Of a DNA stretch of 64,000 nt, positions 34,904 through 45,623 are shown piece after piece. Below the pieces are notes generated by a model. It was not told the DNA's origin. It worked only from the letters and a program-made list of their open reading frames with translations, and did not search any database. The stretch covers positions 16,503,691 to 16,567,690 of the forward strand of contig OZ023185.1 of NCBI GenBank assembly GCA_963995505.1. The letters are read 5' to 3'. How positions within the stretch are numbered: the first letter of the stretch is position 1; the number at the start of each line of letters is the position of its first letter. Source of the DNA: Hypericum androsaemum. Taxonomy: Eukaryota > Streptophyta > Magnoliopsida > Malpighiales > Hypericaceae. Made by a program: the position numbers and the translations under genes.

Positions 34904-35836
34904 TCATTCCTTCTTCTGCTTCACCTGAGGTGGCTTGAACATCAGCTTGAAGAACCCAGCAGCCAGAGCAGCTCCAACGAAGGGGCCAACCCAATAAACA
35001 TAAAACAACTCCCAAGAATTATGCCATTTGTTGACATAAGCCCATCCATAGGCATTGGCAGGGTTCATGGAAGGCCCTGTGTAGTCCCTCCCAGCCATCA
35101 CCAGCCCAGCAGTTACAACAGAAACCATCCACACCTGACATTAGACCAACAATTACAAAAGCATAGGGGCGTTACAAATTGACGGAACTCCATGGTTCAA
35201 TCATGAGATAAATATCTGACTTTACAAAAAAACAGCTACCATCCACACCTGAACAAGAAACACCCTGGGACCTTTAACAATCACAGTAAGCAAGGCCAAG
35301 CCGTAGAAGAAGCTGACCAGCCCTTCCGCCACAACTCCCTTGTGCAAGTCAACTTTCAATGTGGGTCCCCTCAGCATGTGCTTATACTTGTCGGGCATTA
35401 CCTGGGAGTTAGTCCACGTGCCAAGTGACTCGGATTCACGTGAGCCCTATAGCTTTAGACAAAAAAAATTCTAGAAATTAATTTTCTTCACCTGGAGAAC
35501 TGCCAGGGCCCCGGCGACACCTCCGGCGGCCTGGGCGGGGAACCGGACGGCCATGGACACGAGCGAGTAGCCGGACTTCTTGAGGCCGGCGAGGTAGAGG
35601 CACAAGGTTGTGGCGGGGTTGAAGCTGGCACCGCCCATGGCCCCACCCATGACGCTGAAGGCGAGGACGAAGAGGGTGGCCGCGTTGACTTTAATGAGGA
35701 GGCCGGTGGACAATGACTTGGGGTCCACGTCAAAGAAGGAGCAGATTATTGAGGTGGTGACGCCCTTCAGAGGCAGGCTGAAGACCCACATCGACGTCAG
35801 AAGCGCGTCACCTACGGATGCTCTAACCAACTCCAT
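34904..35836 (-). CDS. SIP1: SIP1-type aquaporin (small basic intrinsic protein), three exons, 242 aa
   Basis: Exons on the minus strand are 35836-35492, 35401-35249 and 35134-34904, giving 242 residues, the usual SIP length. SIP1 hallmarks are FPAQAAGGVAGALAVLQ, then MPDKYKHMLRGPTLKVDLHK, GRDYTGPSMNPANAYGWAY and YVYWVGPFVGAALAAG. The first pore motif is NPA (73-75, SFNPATT), where Arabidopsis SIP1 proteins have NPT or NPC. The second is NPA (190-192). A Lys-rich tail (KQKKE) fits the ER location known for SIPs. A longer upstream ATG (35905) exists, but MELVRASVGDALLTS at 35836 matches the family start. TIP and NIP families were rejected from the overall motif pattern. All splice phases agree. 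Confidence 0.93.
35124..35252. repeat. 15-bp direct repeat flanking intron 2 of SIP1
   Basis: ACCATCCACACCTGA occurs at 35124-35138 and 35238-35252. On the minus strand each copy contains TCAGGTGTGGATGGT. One spans the donor of intron 2 and the other its acceptor, so the 114-bp intron runs between identical AG|GT points. Confidence 0.92.
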
Positions 35837-35905
35837 CTTCGTTCGGAGAAGATGTGTTAATGGTGGTTGGATTGTCTTAATTTTGCGAGGCTCGTGTAGT
35901 GACAA

Positions 35906-36561
35906 CTAAAGAGAAGATGAGAGTATATATTAAAAAACAAGTCAGTACAGATGCGTGGCGGATTAAATATGGGAAAATTTCATTTTAATATTTTGTGGGT
36001 TTCACACCTAAGAGTTTTTTTATTAAGTGGATTTGAATTAAATATATTGCAAAAATATTTAAGATACATGAATTTTATATGGGAGCACAAAAAAAAACCA
36101 TGAAAAAAGACCTTCCAGAAAATATAGAGAATAGATTATAGATGCAATCAAACAGAAAACTAATTGCATGAATAATCTCGCTGTGTCCATAATTGCACCA
36201 AACAAACCAAGTGTCGGTGTTCATTTAGGAGGAAGCTCCCTTAGATCCTTGGTCATCACAGTAGCTTGTTTGATAACGATAACCACCGTAGCAGACTCAC
36301 CATCCCAATCAACACCAATTTGGACAGCTACAGCCCGAGAAGCAGTAGCCCTCTCAATTAAAATCTGATTTGGGTCCTTTTTTGGTGGCGAGAGAGTAAG
36401 GAATTTGATTGTCTCATTTACTTGAGCCAAAAGACTTATAAGAAGTAGTGTTTCTATTTGGATAGAAGCCTTCTTATTGATTGAGAAAGATAATGCCTTA
36501 GCTGTAGGCTTCCGATTACGCTTTGAAGTACGTGGCACCACTTAAGAGTTTGTGGTTTAAA
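35906..36561. other. Intergenic
   Basis: 5' flank of SIP1. A minus-strand open frame (36221-36541) contains no recognised domain and is bounded by a transposon. No gene called. Confidence 0.45.
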
Positions 36562-36570
36562 ATTTATCAA

Positions 36571-37603
36571 GGGAAAAGTATACTTTTAGTACTTGTGATT
36601 TCGCAGTTTGACAGATATGATCCTGTAGTTTAAAAATGATATTTTGAATCCTGTGGTAAGCACCCTCGTGTCACTTTTAGGCTCGGATGGCTCCCCGAGC
36701 CAACTTCGATTCCGAACCGAAAAACGAAGTCATTTTGCAGCTGAGTTGGCTGCCACATCATAATTTGTTATCCCGCTTGGCATTATTTACTTGGACCAAT
36801 TTTAATTTCATTTCAATCCCTTACTTTTTTATAATATCATTTTTACCATCATCTCCCTCTCCATCTTCTTCTCTCCTCTTCTTTAACCTCGCCTCCCTAA
36901 AAAAAACTACAAAGAAACGCTTTCCCCTTCCATTTTTCAAGCTCGCATCAATGACCGTCATTCTTTCTAAAAACAAACGCACACCTCGACCTCGCCTCCA
37001 ACCACCACCACCGCAGCACCCGTTGCCATATCATCCCTCTCCTCGACCTCGCCTCCAACCACCACCGCCGCGGCATAACCTCCAACGCCTCGAGCCCTTC
37101 CGATCCCATCCCCCCGTGTCCCACCTTCTCCTCCCTCATCTCGATCTAGGTTTATAGTTTATGTGATCTGGGTTATCAGTAATTGCGGGGTGGGCGAGAG
37201 CAAGAAGCCGATCCCGACGGCGGTGCTGATTACGGAATTGACATACCTAGGGATTAGGTGCTGAAGTTGTCTGTTGTTCCTATAGCCGGCGTTGACATAC
37301 TTAGGGATTTGGAGCCGATCCTGACGGCCGGCGTTGACTGAGGTTTTTTGTCATTCCCATAGCCAGCGATGATTTCGGCAAGAAGCCTCGGCGAGGGATA
37401 TAGGAGAAGAGAGGGAAGAGGAAGACGGAGAGGGAGAAATCGAGAGCGATTCAAATTAGATGGATAAGGGGATTAGAAATTGAGAGGTTAGGGTTTTGAT
37501 TTAGTTTCTGGGTGATGTTCTTTTTTGGGCTGTCATTTGATTTCTTTTGTTGGTTGCTTGCTTGAGGAGGATGGTGGAAGAAGATGAACAAGAGAGGATA
37601 GGG

Positions 37604-37644
<41 letters not shown>

Positions 37645-37923
37645 GCTTTTATGAAAAGCTATAAATAAAATAGAGATTAAAATAGATATTTTAACTCTAC
37701 ACAAATCACATTGCCAAGCATGTTAAAAAAATCTGACCTGGCTACCAACTTAGCTGCAAAATGGTCCCATTTTTTGGTTCGGAGCGAATTTTGGCTCGGG
37801 AAGCTATCCAAGCCTAAAAGTGACACGAGGTTGCATACCACAGGATTCAAAATGTCGTTTTTAAACTACAGGATCATATCTGTCAAACTGCAAAACTATA
37901 AGTACTAAAAGTGTACTTTTCCC
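36571..37923. mobile_element. Mutator-like element, 1353 bp, perfect 9-bp target duplication
   Basis: Inverted arms of about 200 bp. The left starts GGGAAAAGTATACTTTTAGT and the right, read on the minus strand, GGGAAAAGTACACTTTTAGT. Shared inner words include GCAGTTTGACAGATATGATC, CTCGTGTCACTTTTAGGCT and CATTTTGCAGCT. Flanks are ATTTATCAA (36562-36570) and ATTTATCAA (37924-37932), identical. The interior lacks a transposase. It holds a GC-rich segment (about 36950-37350) with two tandem copies of a CCTCGACCTCGCCTCCAACC word, then a purine-rich (GA)n tract and a leader-like stretch. A captured gene leader (Pack-MULE-like) is plausible. Confidence 0.9.
37606..37641 (+). repeat. (GA)n microsatellite inside the Mutator-like element
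   Basis: About 17 uninterrupted AG repeats. Confidence 0.92.
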
Positions 37924-38034
37924 ATTTATCAATAAGGTCTTTGTAGTTTTCAGGATGCATCAATTAAAATTTGGATAACTCTACGAACCTAGTCGACGTC
38001 TTTGGAATTCTCCACTGAACAACCCCATTTTTCG

Positions 38035-38134
38035 AACCAAAGGGCATTTGGTCTAGCGGTTCAAAACGTTCATGACTTAAAGGTTCAATCCCTAGCAGAC
38101 GTAATTATGATGTAAATATTTACCTTAAAAAAAA
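38035..38134 (+). mobile_element. tRNA-derived SINE, 100 bp, with perfect 11-bp target duplication
   Basis: CCCATTTTTCG at 38024-38034 is repeated exactly at 38135-38145. Inside, the RNA polymerase III A box is TGGTCTAGCGG (38049-38059, a perfect consensus match) and the B box is GGTTCAATCCC (38082-38092). The tail GTAATTATGATGTAAATATT leads to an A8 run. Older copies lie at 17287-17396 and 17560-17668. Confidence 0.9.
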
Positions 38135-38145
38135 CCCATTTTTCG

Positions 38146-38715
38146 GTCATGTACGTAGGAAAATAGAGTTTGTTTTTCTAAATTGGTCAATATGTGAATA
38201 TTTTTTGGTATGTCTAATTCCTCGTTTACATCAACAAGTATTTGAATCAACTAACGAGTGACTTGTTCTAGCTTAGATCTTACGTTCGAATTTTTAGAAC
38301 GTAGTAGTATTAAATTCTTATTAAAATAATTTTGTCATCTTTCAATTGTCATAGTCAACTTAAATAACACTTGGTGGCAAAAAATATATATTTTTCTTGA
38401 TAATTACGAACCTTTATATTAAAGAAAAAAAATATTACAAAAGGATGAGAAGCGAGAAAAAAAATACATACATAAAATTTCAAGGCCTAAACGGGCAACT
38501 AAAAACTAGCTAAATCTGTTGCCATATTTAGCAACTATATTCATACTTACCCACAAATCAGATAATAAAGAATAGATACTGCTTGAAAAGGTAACTAACA
38601 TCGCCCAACTGGAAACGTCATTTTCTTCATCCTGGAGCAGGTACTCTTGTAGGGCTCATCATAGAAATCCTGACTCAACATGTCTGACCACATGCCCTCC
38701 TCATCCGCGCAAATT
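38146..38715. other. AT-rich spacer
   Basis: No gene recognised. AT-rich with poly(A) runs. Confidence 0.5.
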
Positions 38716-39827
38716 CTAGTAACTATATTCATGATGACCAAATTCTCGTAGGGCTACATGCGACATGAAACTCTCTAGATCATCATCATCAGAATAAACC
38801 TCGATCTCGCTTACCTGCCAACCTGGAATCGGCATTGCGGGCCAAGAGAACCCCGCCTTTGCCCAGCTTATTTGCTTCCAAGGTACTACAGAAAGTAGGA
38901 AGGGCACGGCTGATGCATGCACCGTTGCGGGGGTCGTAAGTGAATCATCATCGGAGTCCACCCATTGTATGCGTCTATCCAGAGTAGTTATTTCCAGACT
39001 CGACTGAACTTCAACATTCAAAGTACATGGCATAAACTCACCCGTGTAAGCCAAGGCAAGAGGGGTCTCAGACGTGCATTCAAACATGGGAGGATTAGAG
39101 CCAATTGTACCCGTCTCATTGCCAGCAATAATCTCAGCCACTTTAAGCAGCGATCAATCCACTATCGCATCTCCACATAACACAACATGTGTATCACGAC
39201 CATTAATAGGAACTACTCTTAATTCAGGAGTCAAACTTGCATCAAACTCCCCATTTTGGTGACCAGAAGTCAAAGATGGACTAATTTTCGTACGACAAAG
39301 CCAATCACCACAACCTCAATTGCACTCTCCTTCATTCGGTCAGAAGCAGGAACCAAAGCCAAAGTATGCAAATCAATTCTTTCCTCTTCCTTCTGATACA
39401 CATCATCCATTTTGCCTTCTACATCTGAAACATGAAGTGCAACGGACGTAGAAGCTGGCTTCAGCTCACTAATAGCTTTCCGGCGCCAAATTTTATTGCC
39501 ATGAACAAGGCCGGCCTGGCTACAACCATCAACTCTATCATGGACCTTTGCTCGATCTACCTTCTTACCTTGGGCAATTTTTTGCCTTCTCTCAGATTCA
39601 GCTTCACTCTTTCTAGGATATAGTCTACGACAAGCAGAGATAGAGTGACCCATAATCTTACAATGATCAGAAAAGGAGGGTAAATTTTCATAATTATGTC
39701 CACCAATCAGCTCCCTCCCATAAGCTCCAACGAGACTTGGTCCCGAAGAGGCTTTACCATATCCACATTGACAAGCACACGGATGGTACCAAAAAAATAT
39801 AGTTCCAATTGATTTGGGAACAAACAC
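38716..39827 (-). pseudogene. LINE ORF1-like relic (zinc-knuckle region)
   Basis: Minus-strand frames carry YENLPSFSDHCKIMGHSISA followed by CRRLYPRK. This is the zinc-knuckle segment that follows the DUF4283 domain in plant LINE ORF1 proteins, with the first cysteine changed to serine. The rest (39480-38716) is charged, low-conservation linker in two frames, ending HVALREFGHHEYSY. No endonuclease or reverse transcriptase follows. It is a 5'-end fragment of an old insertion; ends are not defined. Confidence 0.6.
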
Positions 39828-39991
39828 AACAAACTTTTTTCTACACAGTTGCCTTATCAGAATTCAAAATTAAGTTTTTTAATTAGATGAAAATAGTATT
39901 TTATTGATTATTCTACATATTCAAAAATAAAAAATATTAATAAATTTTGAACAAGAGACGAAGATTCTAATGTAAAAGGACCGGGCAACGA

Positions 39992-40435
39992 CGAAAGTGA
40001 TTTTACACGATCTAAACATGTTCTAGACATCATGAACACGTAAAAGCGAAAGCAAAAATGATCGAGTTATTTCCAGCCATTGGAAAGTTTCCAACGACCT
40101 TTGACTTCGGTTCTGACGAGTTTTCTTGGCTCTTATAAGCTCTCGCTCTCGCTCTCACCTCAAGATGGTGTTGGTATTCTGAATGTGTGAGTGAGCCTAG
40201 GGACCTCAAAATTATCTTGTATTTATAGCCTCCATTACCATCAACGGAGAATATTACGATCCCATGATGGTAGGCAATTACCATCTTACAGAATATTATG
40301 ATCCTTTGATCGTAGGCAATATTCTCACAAATTTTGGGCCTTAATTGAGTGTGATTTTGTCCACGAAATTAGTGAGTTCAACTTGGCAATATATGGACCA
40401 TATATGGAAAGAGATTTTCCTATAAGTATGAGGAG
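39992..40435 (-). repeat. LTR of the decayed Copia element (3' LTR)
   Basis: Aligns end to end with 43209-43645, for example TTCTAGACATCATGAA, CAAGATGGTGTT(G/T)GTATT and CACAAATTTTGG(G/A)CCTTAA. The right end is eroded into an A-rich run. Confidence 0.82.
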
Positions 40436-40560
40436 TAAAAAAAAAAATTCAATTCTTGTGGACTGAAGCACTAAAAACGCTATGTATATATTGAAACGAG
40501 TTTCAACCAAGGTTATTTTAAAGACACCTTTTGAGTTATTTAAAGGTTGAAAACCCAGTT

Positions 40561-41640
40561 TGCGACATATACACGTTTGGGGTTGCTCGTCCAAAGTGAG
40601 AATTTATAATCCACAAGAAACGAAACTAAACCCTAGGACTATCAATGGGTATTTTATTGGATATGCTAGAAATTTCAAAAGGTTATAGATTCTATTGTCC
40701 GTCTCACAATACTAGGATAGTGGAATCAAGAAATGCAAAATTTCTTGAGGATGACTTGATTAATGGGAGTGACTAACTACAGGAACTAGGTTCTGAGATG
40801 AATCACTATGAAGCTCAACCTTCTAATTCAAGTGATAGACTAATTTTTGTACATACGCCTCAAGTGCAATCATGTGCAAGTTTATAAATTACAGTTAGTC
40901 AACCTTTTAGTTTCTCTGATGTGAAGTATGATGTTCCCAAACTCTAGGGTGACTATTTTAAGGTCTCGAAGGAGAGAGTTCTCCTTCATTTGGGATGGAT
41001 GGATATTGACTATGTATTAGAAAGCTTGAGCCACATGCAATCACTTATGTGAGTACCCCATATCAGGTTGATCTTTATGAAAAGTGAGAGTGATCTAATC
41101 ACCTCTGCATTATGTTCATAAAGACCAAAGTATCTACTAGAATTAGGGGTTCTATTGAGCAATATGACAAGGTTCGTCTCTTGTTGAAAGTAATAGATGA
41201 ATAATTTATCACTTCAGATAAGGCTTTGGCAAGTACCCTTATTATACAGTTATCATCCATGAGGCTTACCGAGATAGGAGGTGTGCGTGATCATATCATG
41301 CGCATATTGCGGCTCAATTGAAGGCCTTGGAAGTTGATATATCAGAAATTATTCTAGTTCACTTAATTTTGTGCACGCTGCCCCAGCAATTTGATCCATT
41401 TAAGATTTTTTATAATATACATAGGGATAAGTGATCTATTAACAAACTTTTGATCAACTGTGTTCAAGAAGAGGGAAGGCTGCCAATGGAAGAGGGTGAG
41501 AAAGTGAATCTCAGAAAAGATCGTGCTAAAGAGAAAGACAAGATCCCTGTCAAAGCGGACATTAAGAAATAGTTAAAGTATTTCTTCTGTAAGAAGATAG
41601 AACACATGAAGAAAGAATGCTCTAAGTTCAAAATTTTGCT
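40561..41640 (+). pseudogene. Copia integrase-tail and gag fragment, inverted relative to the element
   Basis: Plus-strand frames read GYFIGYARN, SKGYRFYCPSHNTRIVESRN and KFLEDDLINGSD (40640-40775), typical of the Copia region after integrase. Gag text follows: RVLLHLGWMDIDYVLESL, TPYQVDLYEK, CIMFIKTKVSTRIRGSIEQY, and a zinc knuckle CKKIEHMKKEC with its first cysteine lost. Frameshifts and stops are frequent. Confidence 0.72.
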
Positions 41641-42175
41641 TGATATCAGCATCATAAACTTGTGGAACTTTGACAACTGGTTGACCAATATTAGTTAGAT
41701 TCGATTCATAACTACAAACGAAAGTTGAATACGCGAAATTTTGAACTTAAATCATTCTTTCTTCATGTATCTTGCCTTCTTATAAAAGAAATACTTTGAC
41801 TCTTTCTTAACTGGATGATAACGATACTTGCCAAAGTCTTATTTGAAGCGACAAATTATTCAACTATAGCTTTCAATAACAGACGAACCTTGTCATATTG
41901 CTTAATAGAACCCGTAATCCCAGTATACTTTAGTTTTTATGAACATAACGCAGAGGCGATTAGATCGCTCCCATTTTTCATAAAGATCAACCTGATCTGG
42001 GGTACTCACATCAGTGATTACAGATGGCTCAAGCTTTCTAATGGCATAGTCAATATCCATCCCCAAATGAAGGAGAGCTCTCTCCTTCCGGACCTTAAAA
42101 TTGTCACTCTTGTGTTCGAAAACATCACACTTCGCATGAGACAAACTAACAGGTTGACTAACTGCAATTTATAAA
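40887..42175. repeat. Inverted duplication of Copia gag (arms 40887-41640 and 41735-42175)
   Basis: The right arm, read on the minus strand, matches the left arm over TTGCAGTTAGTCAACCT, the DIDYAIRKLEP region, GACCAAAGTAT-type text and GAAGAAAGAATG near the centre. The right arm lacks about 300 bp (equivalent of 41234-41530). The loop is about 95 bp (41641-41734). Confidence 0.8.
41735..42175 (-). pseudogene. Copia gag fragment (UBN2-type)
   Basis: Minus-strand frame with LLHLGMDIDYAIRKLEPSVI, TPDQVDLYEKWERSNRLCVM and FIKTKV, the N-terminal gag domain of Copia elements. Truncated and frameshifted. Confidence 0.75.
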
Positions 42176-43208
42176 ATAAACATGCTCATTAAATTTATTT
42201 TGAAGCTAACAAATATATCATATTTTACCAAGTAAAATATACTTCTAATTAATTAATCTAGAGACATAAACTTGCCTGTCGGCTAAAGTTTTAATTCCAT
42301 TAGATTCACACTATCATAATAAAACTATCAAAGTATGTTCCTTTTCCTAATACCTGTGGGTTGGTTAGGATATATAAATTGATATTTTATCCTAATTAAT
42401 CATATAAGTATTACAAAATTCCTGTGGGTAGATTCCATAATCGTTCATATGATTAACTACAACTATTGTTTTATGTGATCTTAATTCTAGATATATAATC
42501 TTGATTAATTGCATATGCAGTAGTTCACTAAACCTCTTTAGTGTTAATTATTCAAATAAAAGTTTAAACGATATAAAAAAATCTGAAATTATATCGTGCT
42601 AACTATTAATTTGCTAAATATTATATGTAAATTATTAATAATAAAATAATGATTATTCTACATATAACATCGAAATAAATAGCACAACAACGCAATAAAT
42701 TTTAAACTAAACATTTGCATAAATTCTTAACTGTGCAAATAAATTGAATAACATACATTAACATTATTAATTCACTATATATATATATGTATATATTTAA
42801 TATATAAACTAACTACGTAAGTTTTCCATAAACAAAAGTTGGAAACTTGTTTAACCATATACTGCATGTGAATATGTGATATCACTTTTATCAGAAAAGG
42901 GCACGTCTCTGTCAAAACTCACAAAGGAACATGTCTTGGTGTTTTCAAAAACAAAACGACAAAAGGGGGTATGTCCTGGTTTACAAAGTAAAATCTTGAC
43001 CCACGAACCCCTTTTTAAAACCCGACAAGCTCTCTTCCGATTCTTAATGATTTTTTCAAGATTTTAAAGCCAGAATTAATTAAAAAATAATACAAGAAAG
43101 ATTGATGATCTTTTTTGAAAGATTCATGATCTTAGTTTTCCGAAATAATACAAATCATGAAAAAATTAAAATTTTTAAAAGGACCAACGAACAAGCTCCG
43201 ATACCAAT
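42176..43208. other. Leader and spacer inside the Copia element, AT-rich
   Basis: Between the primer-binding site and the gag fragment. AT-rich, with a short AT repeat near 42775-42800 and no coding text recognised. It may contain a later insertion. Confidence 0.45.
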
Positions 43209-43645
43209 TGAAAGTAGTTTTACACGATTCGAACGTGTTCTAGACATCATGAATACGTAAAAGCGGAAGGAAAAACGATCGAGTTACCTCCAGCTATTGT
43301 TGCAGTTTTCGGTGACCTTCGACTCCGACAAGTTTTTTTGGCTCTTCTAAGTTCTCGCCCCAAGATGGTGTTTGTATTTTCAATATGAGTGCGCCTACGG
43401 ATCTCGAAATTGTCTTATATTTATAACCTCCATTACATCAATAGAGAATATTACAATTCCATGATTGTAGCTAATTACCATCTTTAGAGAATATTACGAT
43501 CTTATGATTGTGGACACTATTCTCACAAATTTTGGACCTTAATTGAGTGTGATTTTGTCCATGAAATTAGTAAGTTCAATTTGGCAATATTTGGACCATA
43601 TATGGAAAGAGATTTTTCCCATAAGTAACGGGAAATATTCTTACA
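43209..43645 (-). repeat. LTR of the decayed Copia element (5' LTR)
   Basis: Starts TGAAAGTAGT and ends ATTCTTACA on the plus strand (TG...CA). The initiator tRNA-Met primer-binding site lies directly beside it at about 43195-43208. Confidence 0.85.
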
Positions 43646-45623
43646 GACTCCGACCAAACAAATTGGACGTCGATAGATTTATCCAGTTTTGGTTCTTGCG
43701 ACTTCGGTCAAATCTAAATTTAAAATTTCAAACAAACTCGAAGAATAGTTCATTAATTTTGCATCTGAATTTGCACCCGAGCCCAAAGCGAGTCTAAGTC
43801 AAACCTGGATCGTAAAGTTTGGGCCGATTGAACATTATTGGACCGAGGGCCCAGTGGGTTTATTAGTAATAGATCTCTCCTTGAAATCACCAAGTCTCTT
43901 GCAATGAGATCTTTAAAAACACAAAAATCCCCTATGGAGGAAAAAGAGAAGAGAAAATTAATAATTTTCGCGACAGCAATCTTGGACAGCTGAAGAGTCG
44001 GTGAGATTTTCTTCGCCATAGATCTGATGACTGTGGTTCTATTTGTCCAATAAGACCATCAGATCCAATACAGGGGGTCTAAGTATCGTTTTTAGTCGGA
44101 TATGCTAAATTAAAATTTTTTATTGATAAAATTTTAATTAAAGATCTCTTTAAACAAATTTTAGTATCAAATTACTTGATCCGGGTTGTTCGAATTGCTA
44201 ATAATAATTCAGAAAAATCGGTGACATATAGGATGGATTAAAATATTTTAGATTGGCCTCGGTTAAAAAAATTATTATGTATTTTAGATGGTAGATGTAC
44301 TATGGCGTCATCAGAAGACGCGTCCCTGTTAAAATTTGTCTTACCGACACACAAATTTAATCCACCGAAATAATTGGCCTGTTTTCTGCACGTTTAAACT
44401 CTTAGTGGTTGGATGAAAACGGATCCGCCCTTAAATTTGAGTTAACAGGAATCGAATTGTAATATTGTCAAGATCCCGGAGATTTAGGCACACCCACTTG
44501 AATTTTTACTCCACCAAAAAAAAACTCTGAATCAGGCTCTCTCGAGCTTTTAAAGCTCTTTGTTTTCATAAAAATGTATTTTAAGAAAATAAAGTTTTGT
44601 TTTTTCAATTTTTTTAGAATTCAAGAAAATTGAAAATAAGCATTTTATTTTTTTTATGTAAAACTGTTTTGCTGGAAACAGTTGTCATAAAAAAAAGAGA
44701 ACAAAATTACCATCGAATCCACCATCAACGGTCCCTCCTCTTCTGAATTAACGGAACATATATTTCTATTCAATTGCAAACGGCATATTTTTCTGAACCA
44801 TGATTATATTAAATAGCTAGGTATTTTAAGAAATGGTTTATATGAGTGTAATATAATTTTGTGCCGGTGCAATAAATTTTTCTTAAGTATTACTTCCATT
44901 ATTTAATTAATTGATCATACAACATCTTTTTTATTAAATAAAACCTAAAGGGTATATCTTTTTTTTTTTGAGAGAGAAAACCTAAAGGGTATATCTGATC
45001 CACCAAATATCACCGAATCCATCCAGATCTGACAATCTTGAAGTGAATCCTCTCTTTTTCTCCTTTCCCATTTAACCATCTTCCCACCACTTTCCAGTTT
45101 AAACTTCTTATAAAAGTACCATAAAAAACCCATCAACGACACAGCATTAACGAGTGAAATTTTATGACTTAAACTTAAATTGTATGTAATACAATTGCAT
45201 CAATTTCGGTAAAAAGTAAATTGTTTTATTTTGTGAAGTTAGATAGATCTAACTCAAACTCAAACAAAATATGAAACAGTATAATTTAGGTAAAGAGAAC
45301 TTTTAAAATACTCTCCATTGACAGCACTCTATCCAAGAGACGCGGTGCGAGTATTTACTATTTAGGACACTAGCACACCATTTCCATTCTATTTTACGTA
45401 CTCCAGAAAATAGAAAAGGAAACAAAACATAAAGAAGTGGCGTAGCCTCTAAAGCTGAAAAGAAAAAGGAAAAGAAAAAGATGGAGACTTCACATAGAGG
45501 GTAAGGAAAAGGAAAGGAACATCAACAGGGTGGTCAAGATTCGTGCTTTACACTTGGGAGCCAGCCAACCAGTACCGTGATCTGCTCCGACCCAATAAGC
45601 ATATCATTCACAAAGAGTAAGAC
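43646..45623. other. Intergenic, AT-rich (promoter side of SKU5-like gene)
   Basis: No gene recognised. Open frames near 43753-44019 and 44945-45142 show no domain. Confidence 0.5.

Larger units (their letters stand above)
39992..43645 (-). mobile_element. Decayed Copia-type LTR retrotransposon with internal inversion
   Basis: Two direct LTR copies (39992-about 40435 and 43209-43645) enclose about 2.8 kb. Read on the minus strand, the right copy is the 5' LTR (ends CTACTTTCA), followed at once by TTGGTATCGGAGC, a primer-binding site for initiator tRNA-Met with one change. Gag sequence follows (42175-41735). Then the orientation flips: 40561-41640 encodes integrase-tail and gag text on the plus strand. 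Many stops are present. No matching 5-bp duplication was seen, and the outer TG of the left LTR is CG. Confidence 0.8.

Noticed and set aside
34904..35836. Assignment of the aquaporin as TIP or PIP
   Set aside because: Motifs such as KYKHMLRGPTLKVDLHK, the Lys-rich tail and 242-residue length fit SIP1; TIP and PIP signature loops are absent.
36687..37157. Plus-strand Pro/Arg-rich frame of 156 codons
   Set aside because: Lies inside the Mutator-like element, is low-complexity and begins in the terminal repeat.
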